Positions 21,813-32,777 of a stretch of 64,000 nt of DNA are shown here, piece after piece; position 1 is the stretch's first letter; each line of letters starts with the position of its first letter. Location: assembly GCA_026929865.2 (NCBI GenBank), contig CM049397.1, positions 62,001-126,000 of the forward strand. The letters are read 5' to 3'. Position numbers and translations under genes: made by a program. This DNA is from Hyperoplus lanceolatus (lineage: Eukaryota; Chordata; Actinopteri; Uranoscopiformes; Ammodytidae). The notes beneath the pieces are model-generated. The model worked only from the letters and a program-made list of their open reading frames with translations, did not search any database and was not told the DNA's origin.

Positions 21813-22689
21813 CTGCAGGGAGACAAGACAAAAAGCAGGACACATTATGTCAATTGAAATCCTTATTGAAATCCAGAACAAAAAAACACTTTATTGCAGA
21901 TATACTATGCGTTACCAAATAAATGTACCTTGTAACGACAACGTATGTAAAAAAATTGCATTATGTAATAAAATTTCAAAATCGTATACATTTGTACTTC
22001 ATTATGTAATAACAGCTGCATTATGTAATATTCTGCCGCATTTTGTAATAAAAGCAAGTTATAAAATAAATTTCTCCACATACTACAATACAAATTTGAG
22101 TGTGCCTGCACTAGCGATGGGTATTGTTTAAATTTGAACGATCATGGTTCTTAACAGTTCCCATTTTCTGATTTGATATTGTTTTTGAAGACAGGCAACA
22201 TATAAAAAATTAAACCCACAGTCATAAGTCTACTCACAGCTTACGAACAACATAGTTGCTTCTTTTTATTTTCTTCTTTATTACGTGTGCAGTTGACTGA
22301 TGAATGTAAACCTACAAATTTGCAGGTTTGAGATTGAATGATTGATTAATGAATCGACTTGATTTTGACTTTGTATTCGAGACTTGAGACGGATGACTTG
22401 AAAGCACTCAACTTTGTATTAATGAAATACAAAGTATTATTAGCTTTATTCAAGCTATTGGAAAGTAACGTTTTGGTTTTAAAACATGATGCTCGCTAAC
22501 CTGGCAACCTTCCAGAGTGTGACACACCTGACAGACCAGAAAAGGTCAACGCAGAAGGCAGCCGTCATGGAGGGGCAAATGCCAAATTCGGATTCAAAGA
22601 TTATAGTGGATCAGCGATGGCAAGGTCTACAGCTCAAAAATGACAGACACACTATTTTTTACTGTAATGCATGTGTCTGTGTGGCGCTC
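21813..22689. other. Gene-free stretch
   Basis: A TTATGTAATA-rich stretch (21960-22090) and short frames without motifs. Nothing else can be supported. Confidence 0.4.
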
Positions 22690-22930
22690 ATTGGGCCTCA
22701 TTTATCAACCATCTGTGGACCAGAAAAGTGGCTGTATTTCCACGCAAACCTCGGCATTTATCAATATGGACGTGAGCATAGGATATGCTCAAATCCCACG
22801 CCAGCTCTCAGCTTGTGTACGCAAGTTTGTAAACAGCATGGACTCGCAGTGCAGGCTGTGCCGGGTAGCCGATGACTTTGTTGGACAAATATTAGAAGAT
22901 AATACAAATTCAGTGTTTGCTCAGACCAAA
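22690..22930. mobile_element. MITE fragment beginning GGGCCTCATTTATCAA
   Basis: GGGCCTCATTTATCAA is a terminal motif I recall from abundant fish MITEs. The body includes TTTATCAATATGGACG. No matching right terminus or TSD was found, so the extent is approximate. It ends where the L1-A 5' region begins. Confidence 0.4.
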
Positions 22931-23081
22931 ATAAAGATATTAATCACTTAAAAATGTGAAGCTTTGTTCCGGTTAAGCATGTGAGGAGGAAGAACGCGTC
23001 GCGCCGAGGCTCCGGAGCTTTCAATGCTTTTTTATATATTATAACACCACACACTAACTGAAAGCCGTTTTTGGTTGGTTA

Positions 23082-23972
23082 TTGATTTTGTTATTATTTG
23101 GTGATGATGGGCCGCAGCAAGCAGGAAAGGAAAAAGGGCAGAGTTCGCCGGAGAAAGAGGCAGCCACGAGGTCGGACTGTCATGGCGGAGTTGATTCCCT
23201 GCCGCCTAATCTAGACAAGCTACGCGCCATGCTACTATCCGACCTAACTACAACCCTCACTACAACCATGAACATGGTAGTGAGTGAAGCCTTGAGGCCC
23301 ATCTCTGCTGCCTTAGATACCGTCAAGTCGACCACCGACTCGCTCAACCTGAAAATGACCGCCATGGAGACAGCACTGTCTGACCACAGCGACCGAATCA
23401 CGGCCCTGGAGCAGACATGTGCACGCTTGCAGTCTGAGAATACACAGCTGTTGGCTAAGACCGAGGATTTGGAGTCACGGTCACGACGCAATAATCTGCG
23501 AGTGATTGGGGTCCCGGAGAGGACCGTGGGAACAGGCCCGGTAAAGTTCATGGCTACTTTCTTCAACAAGGTCTTGGGCGCAGGATTTTTTTCATCACCA
23601 TCGGTTCTGGATAGGGCTCACCACATTGGCCCAGCGCGCCCGGTGGTGGAAGGCAGTGAGTCCAGACCTAGAGTCTTTATCGTCCGATTTCACTACTTCA
23701 GCGATAAGGAGCGTGTTCTGAGATGAGAGAGGGATGCACAGCAGCTCAGGTACCATGGACAGAAGGTTTACTTTTTCCCTGACATGACCGCCAACATCGC
23801 TAAGAAGAGGGCATCTTTCGCCGGTGTGAAACGCTGCCTTTACGAGAAGAAAATCGGGTTCTCCCTCCTTTTTCCTGCCCGTCTGCGTGTCGAGCACGGC
23901 GGGGAGAGGAGATTCTTTGACTGCCCCAAAGAGGCCCAGGCTTTTTACGACTTGCACTTTTCATCTCCCTGA
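23082..23972 (+). pseudogene. L1-A ORF1 (coiled coil, RRM and C-terminal domain), one stop
   Basis: ORF1 protein of an L1-type element, the RNA-binding chaperone that coats LINE RNA. An acidic N-terminus leads into a heptad-rich region (LKMTAMETALSDHSDRITAL, then LEQTCARLQSENTQLL). SRRNNLRVIGVPE opens the RRM, and RVFIVRFHYFSDKERVLR follows. A TGA at 23724-23726 interrupts the frame, which continues YHGQKVYFFPDMTANIAKKR and ends AQAFYDLHFSSP. About 296 codons in total, near the usual ORF1 length. The single stop is a CGA-to-TGA type change. The likely true Met is at or just after 23082. Confidence 0.85.
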
Positions 23973-24120
23973 GGATTTTCAGACTACTGAACTCTCTCAT
24001 CCTGTAAGGTAAAAACAGACTCTACCCTAGATATTGGCCACTTAAAGAATATTTTTCCAGCTGACGTGTGTGGGGTGCTGTTGTTTTTGTTTTTTAAACA
24101 TTTATCTATGCTACTCCATT

Positions 24121-24265
24121 TAGGGTGACCAGAATGTCCCGCTTTGTACGTCCCGCAAATTGAGACGTTGTCTCGCAAAAGCCCCCCTGGCATTTATCGG
24201 ATAGCTGTCTGGAGACTGCTGTCCCCGTTTGTGTGTGTGCTTGTGTGTGCTTCTCTCCGTCTGTC

Positions 24266-24328
<63 letters not shown>

Positions 24329-24604
24329 CGCCGCTTGTCTATGTCACGCACCTGGGCTCAGTGGGCTCTGTGAAGGTGCTGCCGGCTACTTTCCTGTTAC
24401 GTCGAGATAAAAACCTACTCGCGTTTGTCCAGTGAAATGCTGTTGTTGAGCCAGTGAAATGCTTTTGTTGTGAAGCAGTAGCCTTAATGCTCTATTTGTT
24501 TAACAGTAACTTAACTGCTGCGCGCGATCTAAAGATAGTGTTTTTTTTAACGTACAAACGTAGTCTGTGTCCCACATCTGGTGAATTGGGTTCTGGTCAC
24601 CCTA
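24121..24604. mobile_element. hAT-type MITE with terminal TAGGGTGACCAGAA and imperfect 8-bp TSD
   Basis: It starts TAGGGTGACCAGAATGTCCC and ends GGGTTCTGGTCACCCTA. Flanks are ACTCCATT (24113-24120) and ACTCCATC (24605-24612), an 8-bp duplication with one difference, as expected for hAT insertion. It contains a (GT)n microsatellite at 24269-24325. It lies between ORF1 and ORF2 of L1-A and so is younger than that LINE. Confidence 0.75.
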
Positions 24605-24612
24605 ACTCCATC

Positions 24613-25344
24613 CCCACACGGGCCTCAAGATACTGTTATTAACCACACTGTTTGATGTTGAACGGTGGTGGGGTTCCCCAGCTGAGCTATGTGGTTTTCT
24701 TTTTTCTTGTTTACTACACATTGTTTTGTCGATCACTGCTGTCCGGCCCCATCCAGCCGCCCAGAGTTTTGTTTTGTTTTATTTTGTTTTAATCAATTTA
24801 TTATATTATATAGGCCTAGTTATTTTAAACTAATATACATCCAGTTCAAGGTGTCTTTTGCGGGCTGCTGAGGTTTTTGCTCATCGCCCAGTGGCCGAGC
24901 ACTGATCCTCTGTGTGTTCCATGCCCCCTTTTTATTTGATCAATTTTTTCCTCTCTTTCTCGTCAGGCTCGCTTATTGGCTGGATGTGGGAGGCAAACAG
25001 TGCCTAAATATGTGACTTTTCTCAATTGTGGTGTTCATGTGTGTTTTATATACACCCACGGTGCTCTGTTTGAGCGCTCGGAGCCTCTCTGCATGAAGAG
25101 AGGATAGTGTTTTCTTTTTCTGTCAAGATGCAACGGAAGTTTAAATCTACATTCAACCTGCAGTCTTCGTCGTTTGGGGATGAAGACATAGGGTTTGGGG
25201 AGTGGGGGGGTGGGTTATCCTTGGTGTTATTCTATCTTGTTTACATCTGCATGCAATGTGTGTTTTTATCATCTTTCTATGTTTGGTCTATTCATATCAC
25301 TGTATTATCTTTTAGGACATTGTCTACACACTTACCCTAATGAT
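24613..25344 (+). other. L1-A inter-ORF region
   Basis: Between the MITE and the ORF2 start. The frame at 25107-25340 shows no motif. After removing the 484-bp MITE the inter-ORF spacer is about 0.85 kb, long for an L1 but plausible in Tx1-like elements. Confidence 0.4.
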
Positions 25345-25521
25345 GTCTAATAACTCAGTAAACTCTATTAGGTTTCTGTCATGGAATGTCAAAGGCTTGG
25401 GTCATCCGATTAAAAGATCCAGAGTTTTGTCACACCTTAAACATTTAAAACGGATATAGCTTTCATACAGGAGACGCATATGCGCAATACTGATCATGTC
25501 AGATTGCGCAAATCTTGGGTA
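25341..25521 (+). pseudogene. L1-A ORF2 start: N-terminal endonuclease
   Basis: The frame reads MSNNSVNSIRFLSWNVKGLG, HPIKRSRVLSHLKHLK, then AFIQETHMRNTDHVRLRKSW. SWNVKGL and the catalytic Glu in QETHM are the first two blocks of the AP endonuclease. A stop (TAG in CGGATATAG near 25457) falls within KTDIAF. After VSQ the frame is broken by the Harbinger-type insertion and resumes at 27421 with VFHSTFNSKARGVAIL, so the junction can be reconstructed to the codon. Confidence 0.8.
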
Positions 25522-27417
25522 AGCCAGGGGCCTATCCGAAAAGTATTTTTTGCATAGGAAATTTCCTTTCCTATCGAGATGAACCGGAAGTACTCGGCGG
25601 ATAGGTGATCCGAATTCTCAAAATGCTTAGGAAAGGCATAGGAAAGGAGCCTCGATTCATCCTTTAACCCTGCTTTAGCATAGGTTACTCCGGACCAACC
25701 TATGCTAAAGGAAAGGAGATAGTGGTATCCCATAATCCTTTACGGCGGCAAGATTTAAAGCAACAGGCCACCGCCGGAGTTTACCGACTCTACACGAATA
25801 CGAACGAGAGGTAAAACAGAAGAGAGGAGAGGAGAAGAGAGGAAGATTTAACTCGGCTAAAACAAAATACCCCCACCCTCCCCCATTAAGATAATAAAGA
25901 ACTCATAAAAGACCAACATCATAATAGTTATTTTCGTAGCACATAATTTACACCATAAGAAAATAAAATACCAACTTCACATTTAATGAAGTTACTGGGG
26001 GCAGTTCATTTCAACATCAACATAAGTGTAGCCTCTTTTTATTCCACATGTGAATTGGGATATATGGGAGTGATTCTCACTCTGTTGGTGACAACCTGAT
26101 TAAAATCAATATGAAAAGAACGCATGGATCAAACGAGCGCTTGTTGTAGTCAATTTTCGGAGAATAGTGTAGTCTCCAGTCTCACGCTAGTGACTCACGT
26201 CAGCAATACTCGCCGTCGCGCAATGACGTCGGTTAGGAAAAGTGGAGTCGAATTCATTTGAAACAGCGCTGTCCTTTCCTATGTTCGATAGGAAGCACCT
26301 TTCATCTCTCCTTAACCCCGATGACGTTTAGGGGTTAAGGTATAGGAAAGGAGGCTTATAGGTTAGGAGATTGGACTTTTCGGATAGGCCCTTGGATTTG
26401 GAAAGTGGCCAGATTTAGCTCAAAATGCTACCTGCGATTAATGTGCTGTGCAGCCTGAATGCGGAGTTGTGTGTGTCTCAGTGGCGATTCCAGGAAATGT
26501 TGACTGGGGTGGCCAAGGTGGGCCACAGAGCTAGAGTGGGGTGGTCATCACACCCCTGAATGAATAGCATGTGATATGCTGTACAACCAATTCAAAGATG
26601 ATTTACAATCCAAAATGCCCAAATCATGTTAGTATCCAATGTAATGTTTGTCAGAAAACTAAACCCCTGAAGTGGGTCTGGGGGCATCCCCCCAGAAGAT
26701 TTTTTTGTGTTTTTAACATGTAATCTAAGCATTCTGGTGCATTCTGGCGAAGATAATAAAGGAAAAAGTCAATATTTATTTCAGTTCAGATGAATAGTAA
26801 AATTAGCAAGACAACATAACTTGCTAGCAGCCAGATGCCTAACAACTGGACAGAAGGACGGATGAACTAGCTTTTGACCAAATATCTTGCTAAAAAAATA
26901 AACCTTTATTTATGAAATTCTGCCCTAAGAACATGTTACACTTGCTAACTACAAACTTAAATTTTTTTATTCAGATTTCAAAAATCTGCTGGGACACGTG
27001 CCCATACACGTGCATGGGTGGCACGCATGTCACAAGCACACTTATGCTGTTTTCAAGACTTATGCTGTTTTCAAGACTTTTGCTGACCAGAGACCAGTTC
27101 TAGTGGCCACAGTCCTACCATTAATTCAGTACTTGAAAATTGCAAACTGATCTCATATCAGTGGATTGGAGTGTTTGAGTGATGAACTTGGCAACTACCT
27201 ATCAAAAAAAGTTAAGAAAGAAAAAAAATACATATCATCTCTGAACTAGGCTACATATCAGGAAAAAAATTGAAATTACAAAAAACAAAAAATAAAAAAA
27301 AATTAAGATTTTTTTTTTCCATCCCCTCGCGCCCCCCCGGTAGAGTGTCCGCGCCCGGGGGCGCGCCCCAACGGTTGAGAACCACTGGGTTAGGAGATTG
27401 GACTTTTCGGATAGGCC
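25522..27417. mobile_element. Harbinger-like MITE with a second insertion and duplicated right end
   Basis: The left end CCAGGGGCCTATCCGAAAAG is mirrored exactly by CTTTTCGGATAGGCCCCTGG at 27403-27422, where the LINE frame resumes. The flanks are CAG on the left and CTG on the right, compatible with a CWG-type 3-bp duplication. An almost identical right end already occurs at 26370-26396 (GGTTAGGAGATTGGACTTTT .. GGCCCTTGG). About 1 kb of other repeats lies between the two right ends. The MITE proper (25522-26393) contains a 13-bp perfect hairpin (25674-25686 / 25697-25709). Confidence 0.7.
26397..27388. mobile_element. Mixed hAT-like fragments between the duplicated MITE ends
   Basis: It contains CAGTGGCGATTCCAGG (26475) with GGGGGCATCCCCCCAGAAG, a pattern like other fish hAT-type elements. 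It closes with GGTTGAGAACCACTG (27374-27388), whose reverse complement CAGTGGTTCTCAACC is a hAT-type terminus. The two termini do not match each other, so at least two fragments are joined. No coding frame was found. Confidence 0.4.
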
Positions 27418-27420
27418 CCT

Positions 27421-28847
27421 GGTCTTCCACTCTACATTTAACTCTAAGGCTAGGGGTGTGGCTATATTGATCCATAAAATAACACAATTCATTCCCACTA
27501 GCTCAATCTCAGATCCCAATGGAAGGTATTTGATTGTAACAGGTACCATACAGCTCAACGTGTATGCTCCTAACTTTGATGAAGCTGGCTTTGCAAACAG
27601 ATTACTTAGCAGCCTCCCAGCTTTAAATACACATCGATACATTTTTGGTGGCGATTTGAACTGCGTTATTAACCCCGAATTAGATCGCTCCAGCCCCAGA
27701 CTAGCTCATCCCTCTTCCATGTCAAGGGCATTTGCAGACTTTGTTACAAAATGGATGCGCTGGTCCATGGAGGTTTCGTAATCCACAAGCAAAAGAATTT
27801 TCTTTTTTTTCACCAGTACATCGCTCTTATTCTAGAATTGATTTTTTTTTTGTGGATGCTAGTCTCCTTCCTAATGTGGTTTCCACTGATTATTTGGCGA
27901 TAGTTATAAGCGACCACTCCCCGTTGGTTCTTGACATGCTATTGACATCTCATCCAAGACCCCATCCTTTGTGGAGACTGGACTCTCTGCTTCTCTCTAA
28001 CCAGGGTTTCTGTGATTATATTTCCTCCTCTATTGACGAGTTTGTTTCTATTAACAAAAAATATTCTACCTCTTACTCTCTACTATGGGAGTCTCTAAAG
28101 GCATACCTTAGAGGTCAAATTATAGCTTACTCTGCCAATGTAACTAAATTGTATAAAGCTGATCGGACTCGACTCACGGACCTAATCCTTAATTTAGACC
28201 ACCAATATGCCAGTAACCCTAGTCCTGAACTGTTTAAGGAGCGCTTGGGTCTGCAGGCCGAGTTTGATTTGCTTACCACTAGGCAGGCAGAACGTATGCT
28301 TTTGCAATCTCACAGTAATTACTATGAACATGGCGATAAGGGTGGTCGTTTGCTCGCCCATCAGCTAAAGCGCCAAGCTTCCTCACGTCTCATTACTCAA
28401 ATTAAGGACCCACTCGGTGCTCTCCTGTCTGCCCCTTCCGATATTAATGCAACATTCAAAACATTTTATTTAGCACTTTATAAATCGGACTCCCAATCCG
28501 ACAACAACACCATGGACCGATTCTTTAATAATCTCAATGTGCCCATTATTGATCCTGCAATTGGACACAACCTAGATTCGCCATTGGTGCTACAGGAAAT
28601 AGCTGATGCAATAAGTTCAATGCAAAGTAACAAAGCCCCTGGCCCTGATGGCTATCCCACCGAGTTCTTTAAGAAATTTAGTAGCAAACTAGCCCCACTT
28701 CCTCTGGCTGTATATAGTGAGTCAATCGAACGGGGTATACTACCACCTACCCTGACCCAGGCATCAATCTCTCTCCTACTAAAGAAGGATAAAGACCCTA
28801 CTTGTTGCGGGTCCTACAGGCCTTTATCTCTCCTCAATGTTGATGTC
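27421..28847 (+). pseudogene. L1-A ORF2: rest of endonuclease and N-terminal reverse transcriptase
   Basis: Endonuclease continues with ARGVAILIHK, LNVYAPNFDEAGF and FGGDLNCVINPELDRS. A frameshift near 27745-27780 follows, then YSRIDFFFVDASLL and IVISDHSPLVL, the last catalytic block. The RT N-terminus shows FYLALYKSD, the intact motif 0 SNKAPGPDGYPTEFFKKF, then SISLLLKKDKD and GSYRPLSLLNVDV. The frame is cut after VDV by composite copy B. Catalytic RT blocks (YADD) and the zinc-knuckle C-terminus are absent. Confidence 0.85.
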
Positions 28848-29103
28848 AACATGGTATCTGCACATTTTTAAAGTTCAAATTTAAAGACATTTAAGACCTT
28901 TTTAAGACCTCTAAAATGAAAAAATAATACCAATACCGCGGTAACAGAAATCGACAAACTACACTATACTCCGTAAAGGGTTGCATTAAATCTGACTACC
29001 AAATATTCAATGCACTTTAGCTAACAACTGCTGTCTAATTACAGAAAATAAAAAACGAAAAGGTCCAACTAGCTGATCTTTTGAGGGAACTATTAGTATC
29101 TTT

Positions 29104-29380
29104 AAAGATGAGCTAGTTGGACCTTTTCAGGTTGAAGATGGCCTCAAAATCCACTCCCAAACCTACTGCCAGTTTCTAGAAGATACTTTCTTCAGTGGTA
29201 CAGTAAAAGGTCTGCATCTTTCAAGAAGACCATGATTTGTATGCAGGACAATGTGTCTGGGAGGCTGTGGTTGCTGCTGCACAAAAAGTTGATCGTCAAC
29301 AGATCAAGAAACTGACAGACTCCATGAACGGAAGGCTTGTGACAGTTATTGAAAAGAAGGGTGGCTATATTGGTCACTGA
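29104..29380 (+). pseudogene. Tc1/mariner transposase remnant, copy B (internally deleted)
   Basis: Same frame start as copy A (KDELVGPF). The deletion joins GGACAATG to TGTCTGGGAGG at 29253/29254, removing the NAPSH..NPIEN catalytic block. The tail VTVIEKKGGYIGH is retained. The 3' terminal repeat ends near 29710 (GCACACAGTGTA). It is non-functional and further decayed than copy A at this locus. Confidence 0.8.
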
Positions 29381-29955
29381 TTATTATTTTTTTATATGTC
29401 GGACATTTTTATTTGTAAATGTTGAGTTGTTTTATTATTCTCACTGTAACAGAAGAAAATAAACAAGTGAGATGGGAACATTTTCGTTGTTTTATTTAGT
29501 TGCAGAATAATTCTGCATATTAATAGTTGCCTAATAATAGCAAAACATATATATATTCTTGAAAGAAAGACAAAATCTCACCTTTACTTTCGTAAACATT
29601 CAGGTTTAGGTTCTTTAACATTTTGGATTGACCGAGAGCACTGTAGTTGTTCAATAATAAAATTAATCCTCAAAAATACAACTTGCCTAAAAAATTTGCA
29701 CACAGTGTAAGAGATCACTGTAAAGGCAACCTGAAAACCAATCATTACCACCTTTTCAACCAATTACAGAACTGTATCAATTGGTTTACATTTACACACA
29801 CACACATCAAGGGCGCATGTGCACGCTGCGACCGGCAGGAAAAGTTTGGCTGTCAATGTTTTTATCGTGTTTTACTGTTTGATGTCTGTTTTTGTCTGTG
29901 ACATCGAGATCCCAAGTGACTTTAAACTGTGCACGGTGCTTTTGACTGAAGCAAC

Positions 29956-30564
29956 ATGGATCTTTTTTGGGTCGTATCGCTGTTTTTGTTTCCTCTCCTG
30001 TTTTATCCGGATATCATCTCTGCAACCTGCCCAGCCAGGAGGCAATACAGCAGAAGTGAGTTGCTGCAACGTAACTTTGTGAGACCGGCTGGCGTGCCAG
30101 ACACCACGCTACAGATTCCGGGTCTCATCCGAAGATATCCAAATAACATCCACGGAGAAACAGGGGAGAAGAGGAAAAGGAAGAGGGGGAGGCGAGGAGG
30201 AGTCCGGCTACGACTGAGGAAGATGCCGCTTAACCGGCTCCCGCTGCCCTCTATGATCCTTGGGAATGCCCAATCATTAAGAAATAAAATGGATGAACTC
30301 CAGGGGAATGCCCGATTTCTTAAGGATTTTAAAGACTGCTGCGTGATGGCGTTTACAGAGACATGGTTAACCGAACGCGACCAGGACTCAGACCTGATGA
30401 TCAGCGGCTTTGGAGCTCCGCACCGCCTAGATCGGGACAGTGAGGTGACGAAGAAAACACAGGGAGGGGGGGTATGTCTTTATGTTAATCAGAGATACTG
30501 TACGTCTGTGACTGTGAGAGAACGCATTTGTACTCCAGATGTGGAACTTTTATCAGTGTCGTAG
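29956..30564 (+). pseudogene. Rex1/L2-type LINE ORF: N-terminus and first half of endonuclease
   Basis: MDLFWVVSLFLFPLLFYP opens the frame with a hydrophobic stretch resembling a signal peptide, then QYSRSELLQRNF and a basic run GEKRKRKRGRRGG. Endonuclease starts at about residue 98: SMILGNAQSLRNKMDEL, MAFTETWLTERDQD (catalytic Glu), GGGVCLYVNQRYC and DVELLSVS. It then stops because the middle of the endonuclease has been deleted out of frame near 30555-30570. The next frame resumes at VVQKLQSISPDAPAF. A signal-like start is odd for a LINE protein and may simply be 5' UTR translation. Confidence 0.75.
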
Positions 30565-32777
30565 TACAAAAACTGCAGTCTATCTCCCCTGACGCCCCGG
30601 CTTTTGTACTGGGTGACTTCAACTATGTTTCCCTCAAGAAGTCAGTCCCCAACTTCCACCAATATGTAACATGTCCCACCAGACGGGATAAGACTCTCGA
30701 TCTTTGCTATGGGTCAGTAAAGGAGGCATATAAATCATTTCCGCTACCTCCTTTGGGCCATGGAGACCACAACTGTGTGTACCTCATGCCCACATACAGA
30801 ACTGTACTGAAGAGGGAAAAGGTCTCTACAAAGGACATTACAAACTGGACAGAAGAGTCTGTGCAGTGTCTACAAGCCTGTTTTGACTGTACTAATTGGG
30901 ATATGTTTATAGAGGCAAGTGGGGGGGACTTAGATGAGTTAGCCGATGTAACATGTTCTTATGCCACATTCTGTAGAGACATGATCATACCATCTAAAAG
31001 GATAAACAGTTACTCTAATAACAAGCCATGGGTGACAAAATCTGTCAAATCCAGCATACAGACTAAGAAACGTGCTTTCAAACATGGGACTGCCTCTGAA
31101 TTGTATGAAGCCACGAAAGATGTGAAAATGGAAATTCTAAGGGCAAAACAGGACTATAAAATTATTCTGGAAAATAAAATGGCTGCAAATAACCTGGGCT
31201 CAGCATGGTCAAGTATGAAAGCCATTGCAGGCACTAGTAACTCAAAGAATGTAAGCACTGTCACTTTAGAGGGTTTTGACACAGACTCTGACCTTGCAAA
31301 TGGTCTTAATAATTTTTTTTCCCGATTTGACACTTATGATTTCAGTGAAGAAAAACAGGAGCTCAGTCATAAATTAGCTGACCAGAACCACTTCACAATT
31401 GAAGAGGAAAATATTGAAAAGGTATTCTCTTCCATAAATCCAAATAAAAGCCATGGACCTGATAATATATGTGGTAGACTGGTTAAGTTGTGTTCTAGAG
31501 AACTTAGTCCAATATTTCATTACATCTTCAATAAATCCCTTCAAAATCAGCATGTCCCAAAATGTTGGAAAGATGCGGTAGCCGTTCCAGTTCCCAAGAC
31601 AAGCCGCCCCAAAAATCTGAATGATTTTAGGCCTATTGCTCTGACATCTATTGTAATGAAAGCTTTTGAAATATTAGTGAGAAATGAAATTTTAAAGAAA
31701 ACAGAGTCTGATATTGACCCATTGCAGTTTGCCTATAGGCCACACAGAGGTGTCGAGGATGCCACAGTCACTCTGATGAACATGCTTTTTAAACATCTGG
31801 AAGGTAAAGGAACACATGCTCAGCTTTTATTTATAGATTTCTCTTCTGCTTTTAATACAATTCAACCCCACATCTTAACAGAAAGACTTTTAGAGCAATT
31901 TGATTTGAATAAAAATCTTGTTGGCTGGGTTTTAGACTTTTTAACCAATAGGACACAAAGAGTGCGAGTCAATGGAGTACTGTCTGACCAGATCTGCTCC
32001 TCCACTGGCTCCCCTCAGGGCTGTGTACTGTCCCCTCTCCTGTTCATCCTTTACACAAACATGTGCCGCAGCAACAGGGAAGACAGATTTATTTTAAAGT
32101 ATGCAGATGATTCTGTCATTGTAAGCCTGCTACAAGGGGATGAAACAGGCCATGGCCCAGTCTCTCAGGATTTTGTAGACTGGTGTGATAGGTCCTTTCT
32201 ACATATGAACATTTTAAAAACAAAAGACATGCACATAGATTTCCGGAAACTCCCCAGTGCTAAGGAACTCACCAGCATAAAGGGTCAGACTGTTGAGTGT
32301 GTAGACAACTATAAATACCTTGGGACCATCATCGACAATAAGCTAAACTTTGAGACAAACTGTGAAGCTGTGTCCAAAAAGGGGAATCAGCGTTTATATT
32401 GTCTGAGGAAACTCTCCTCATTTCACATTGACAGTAAAATGTTAACCATGTTCTACCACTGCTTCATTGAATCTGTCATATCCTTTAGCCTGGTGTCTTG
32501 GTTCAGTAACCTATCCCTAAAAAATAAGAATTCCCTGAACCAAATTGTAAGGTGGGTTAGTAGGCTGATTGGAGAGCCACAGCTGAACCCAGAATCCCTG
32601 CATACAAGGCAGCTACAGAGACTAGCTGGGTCTATCTTAGAAGATGGATCCCACCCACTATATGGTGAATTTCAACTTCTCCCATCAGGCCGAAGGTACA
32701 AAATGCCTGCCTGCAAAACAAAAAGATACAGAGGCAGTTTTGTTCCCTCAGCTGTCAAAACATTAAATATTAAGTAA
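30557..32777 (+). pseudogene. Rex1/L2-type LINE ORF: second half of endonuclease and intact RT
   Basis: The open frame runs from 30528, but family-like sequence starts at about 30557 (VVQKLQSISPDAPAFVLGDF). Endonuclease block GDFN follows, then GHGDHNCVYLMP. RT blocks are NKSHGPDNI, LNDFRPIALTSIVMKAFE, FAYRPHRGVEDATVTLMN, LLFIDFSSAFNT, GSPQGCVLSPLLF and the catalytic YADDSVIVSLL (DNA 32100-32111, residue about 525). The C-terminus includes YNYKYLG-like DNYKYLGTIIDN and GRRYKMPACKTKRY. About 735 codons are open without a stop, so the insertion is probably young. The missing endonuclease middle makes it inactive for standard target nicking. Confidence 0.85.

Larger units (their letters stand above)
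22950..28847 (+). mobile_element. L1/Tx1-like LINE copy 'L1-A', 3'-truncated and interrupted
   Basis: Order is 5' UTR, ORF1 (23082-23972), a long inter-ORF region (about 24000-25340), then the ORF2 endonuclease and the start of reverse transcriptase. It is interrupted by a hAT MITE in the inter-ORF region and a Harbinger-type insertion in the endonuclease. It stops at 28847 inside RT, where composite copy B begins. The sequence after copy B (34821 on) does not continue the LINE, so the 3' half is lost. Confidence 0.8.

Noticed and set aside
24229..24435. Cysteine/valine-rich small protein in L1-A
   Set aside because: It lies wholly in the (GT)n-bearing hAT MITE at 24121-24604.
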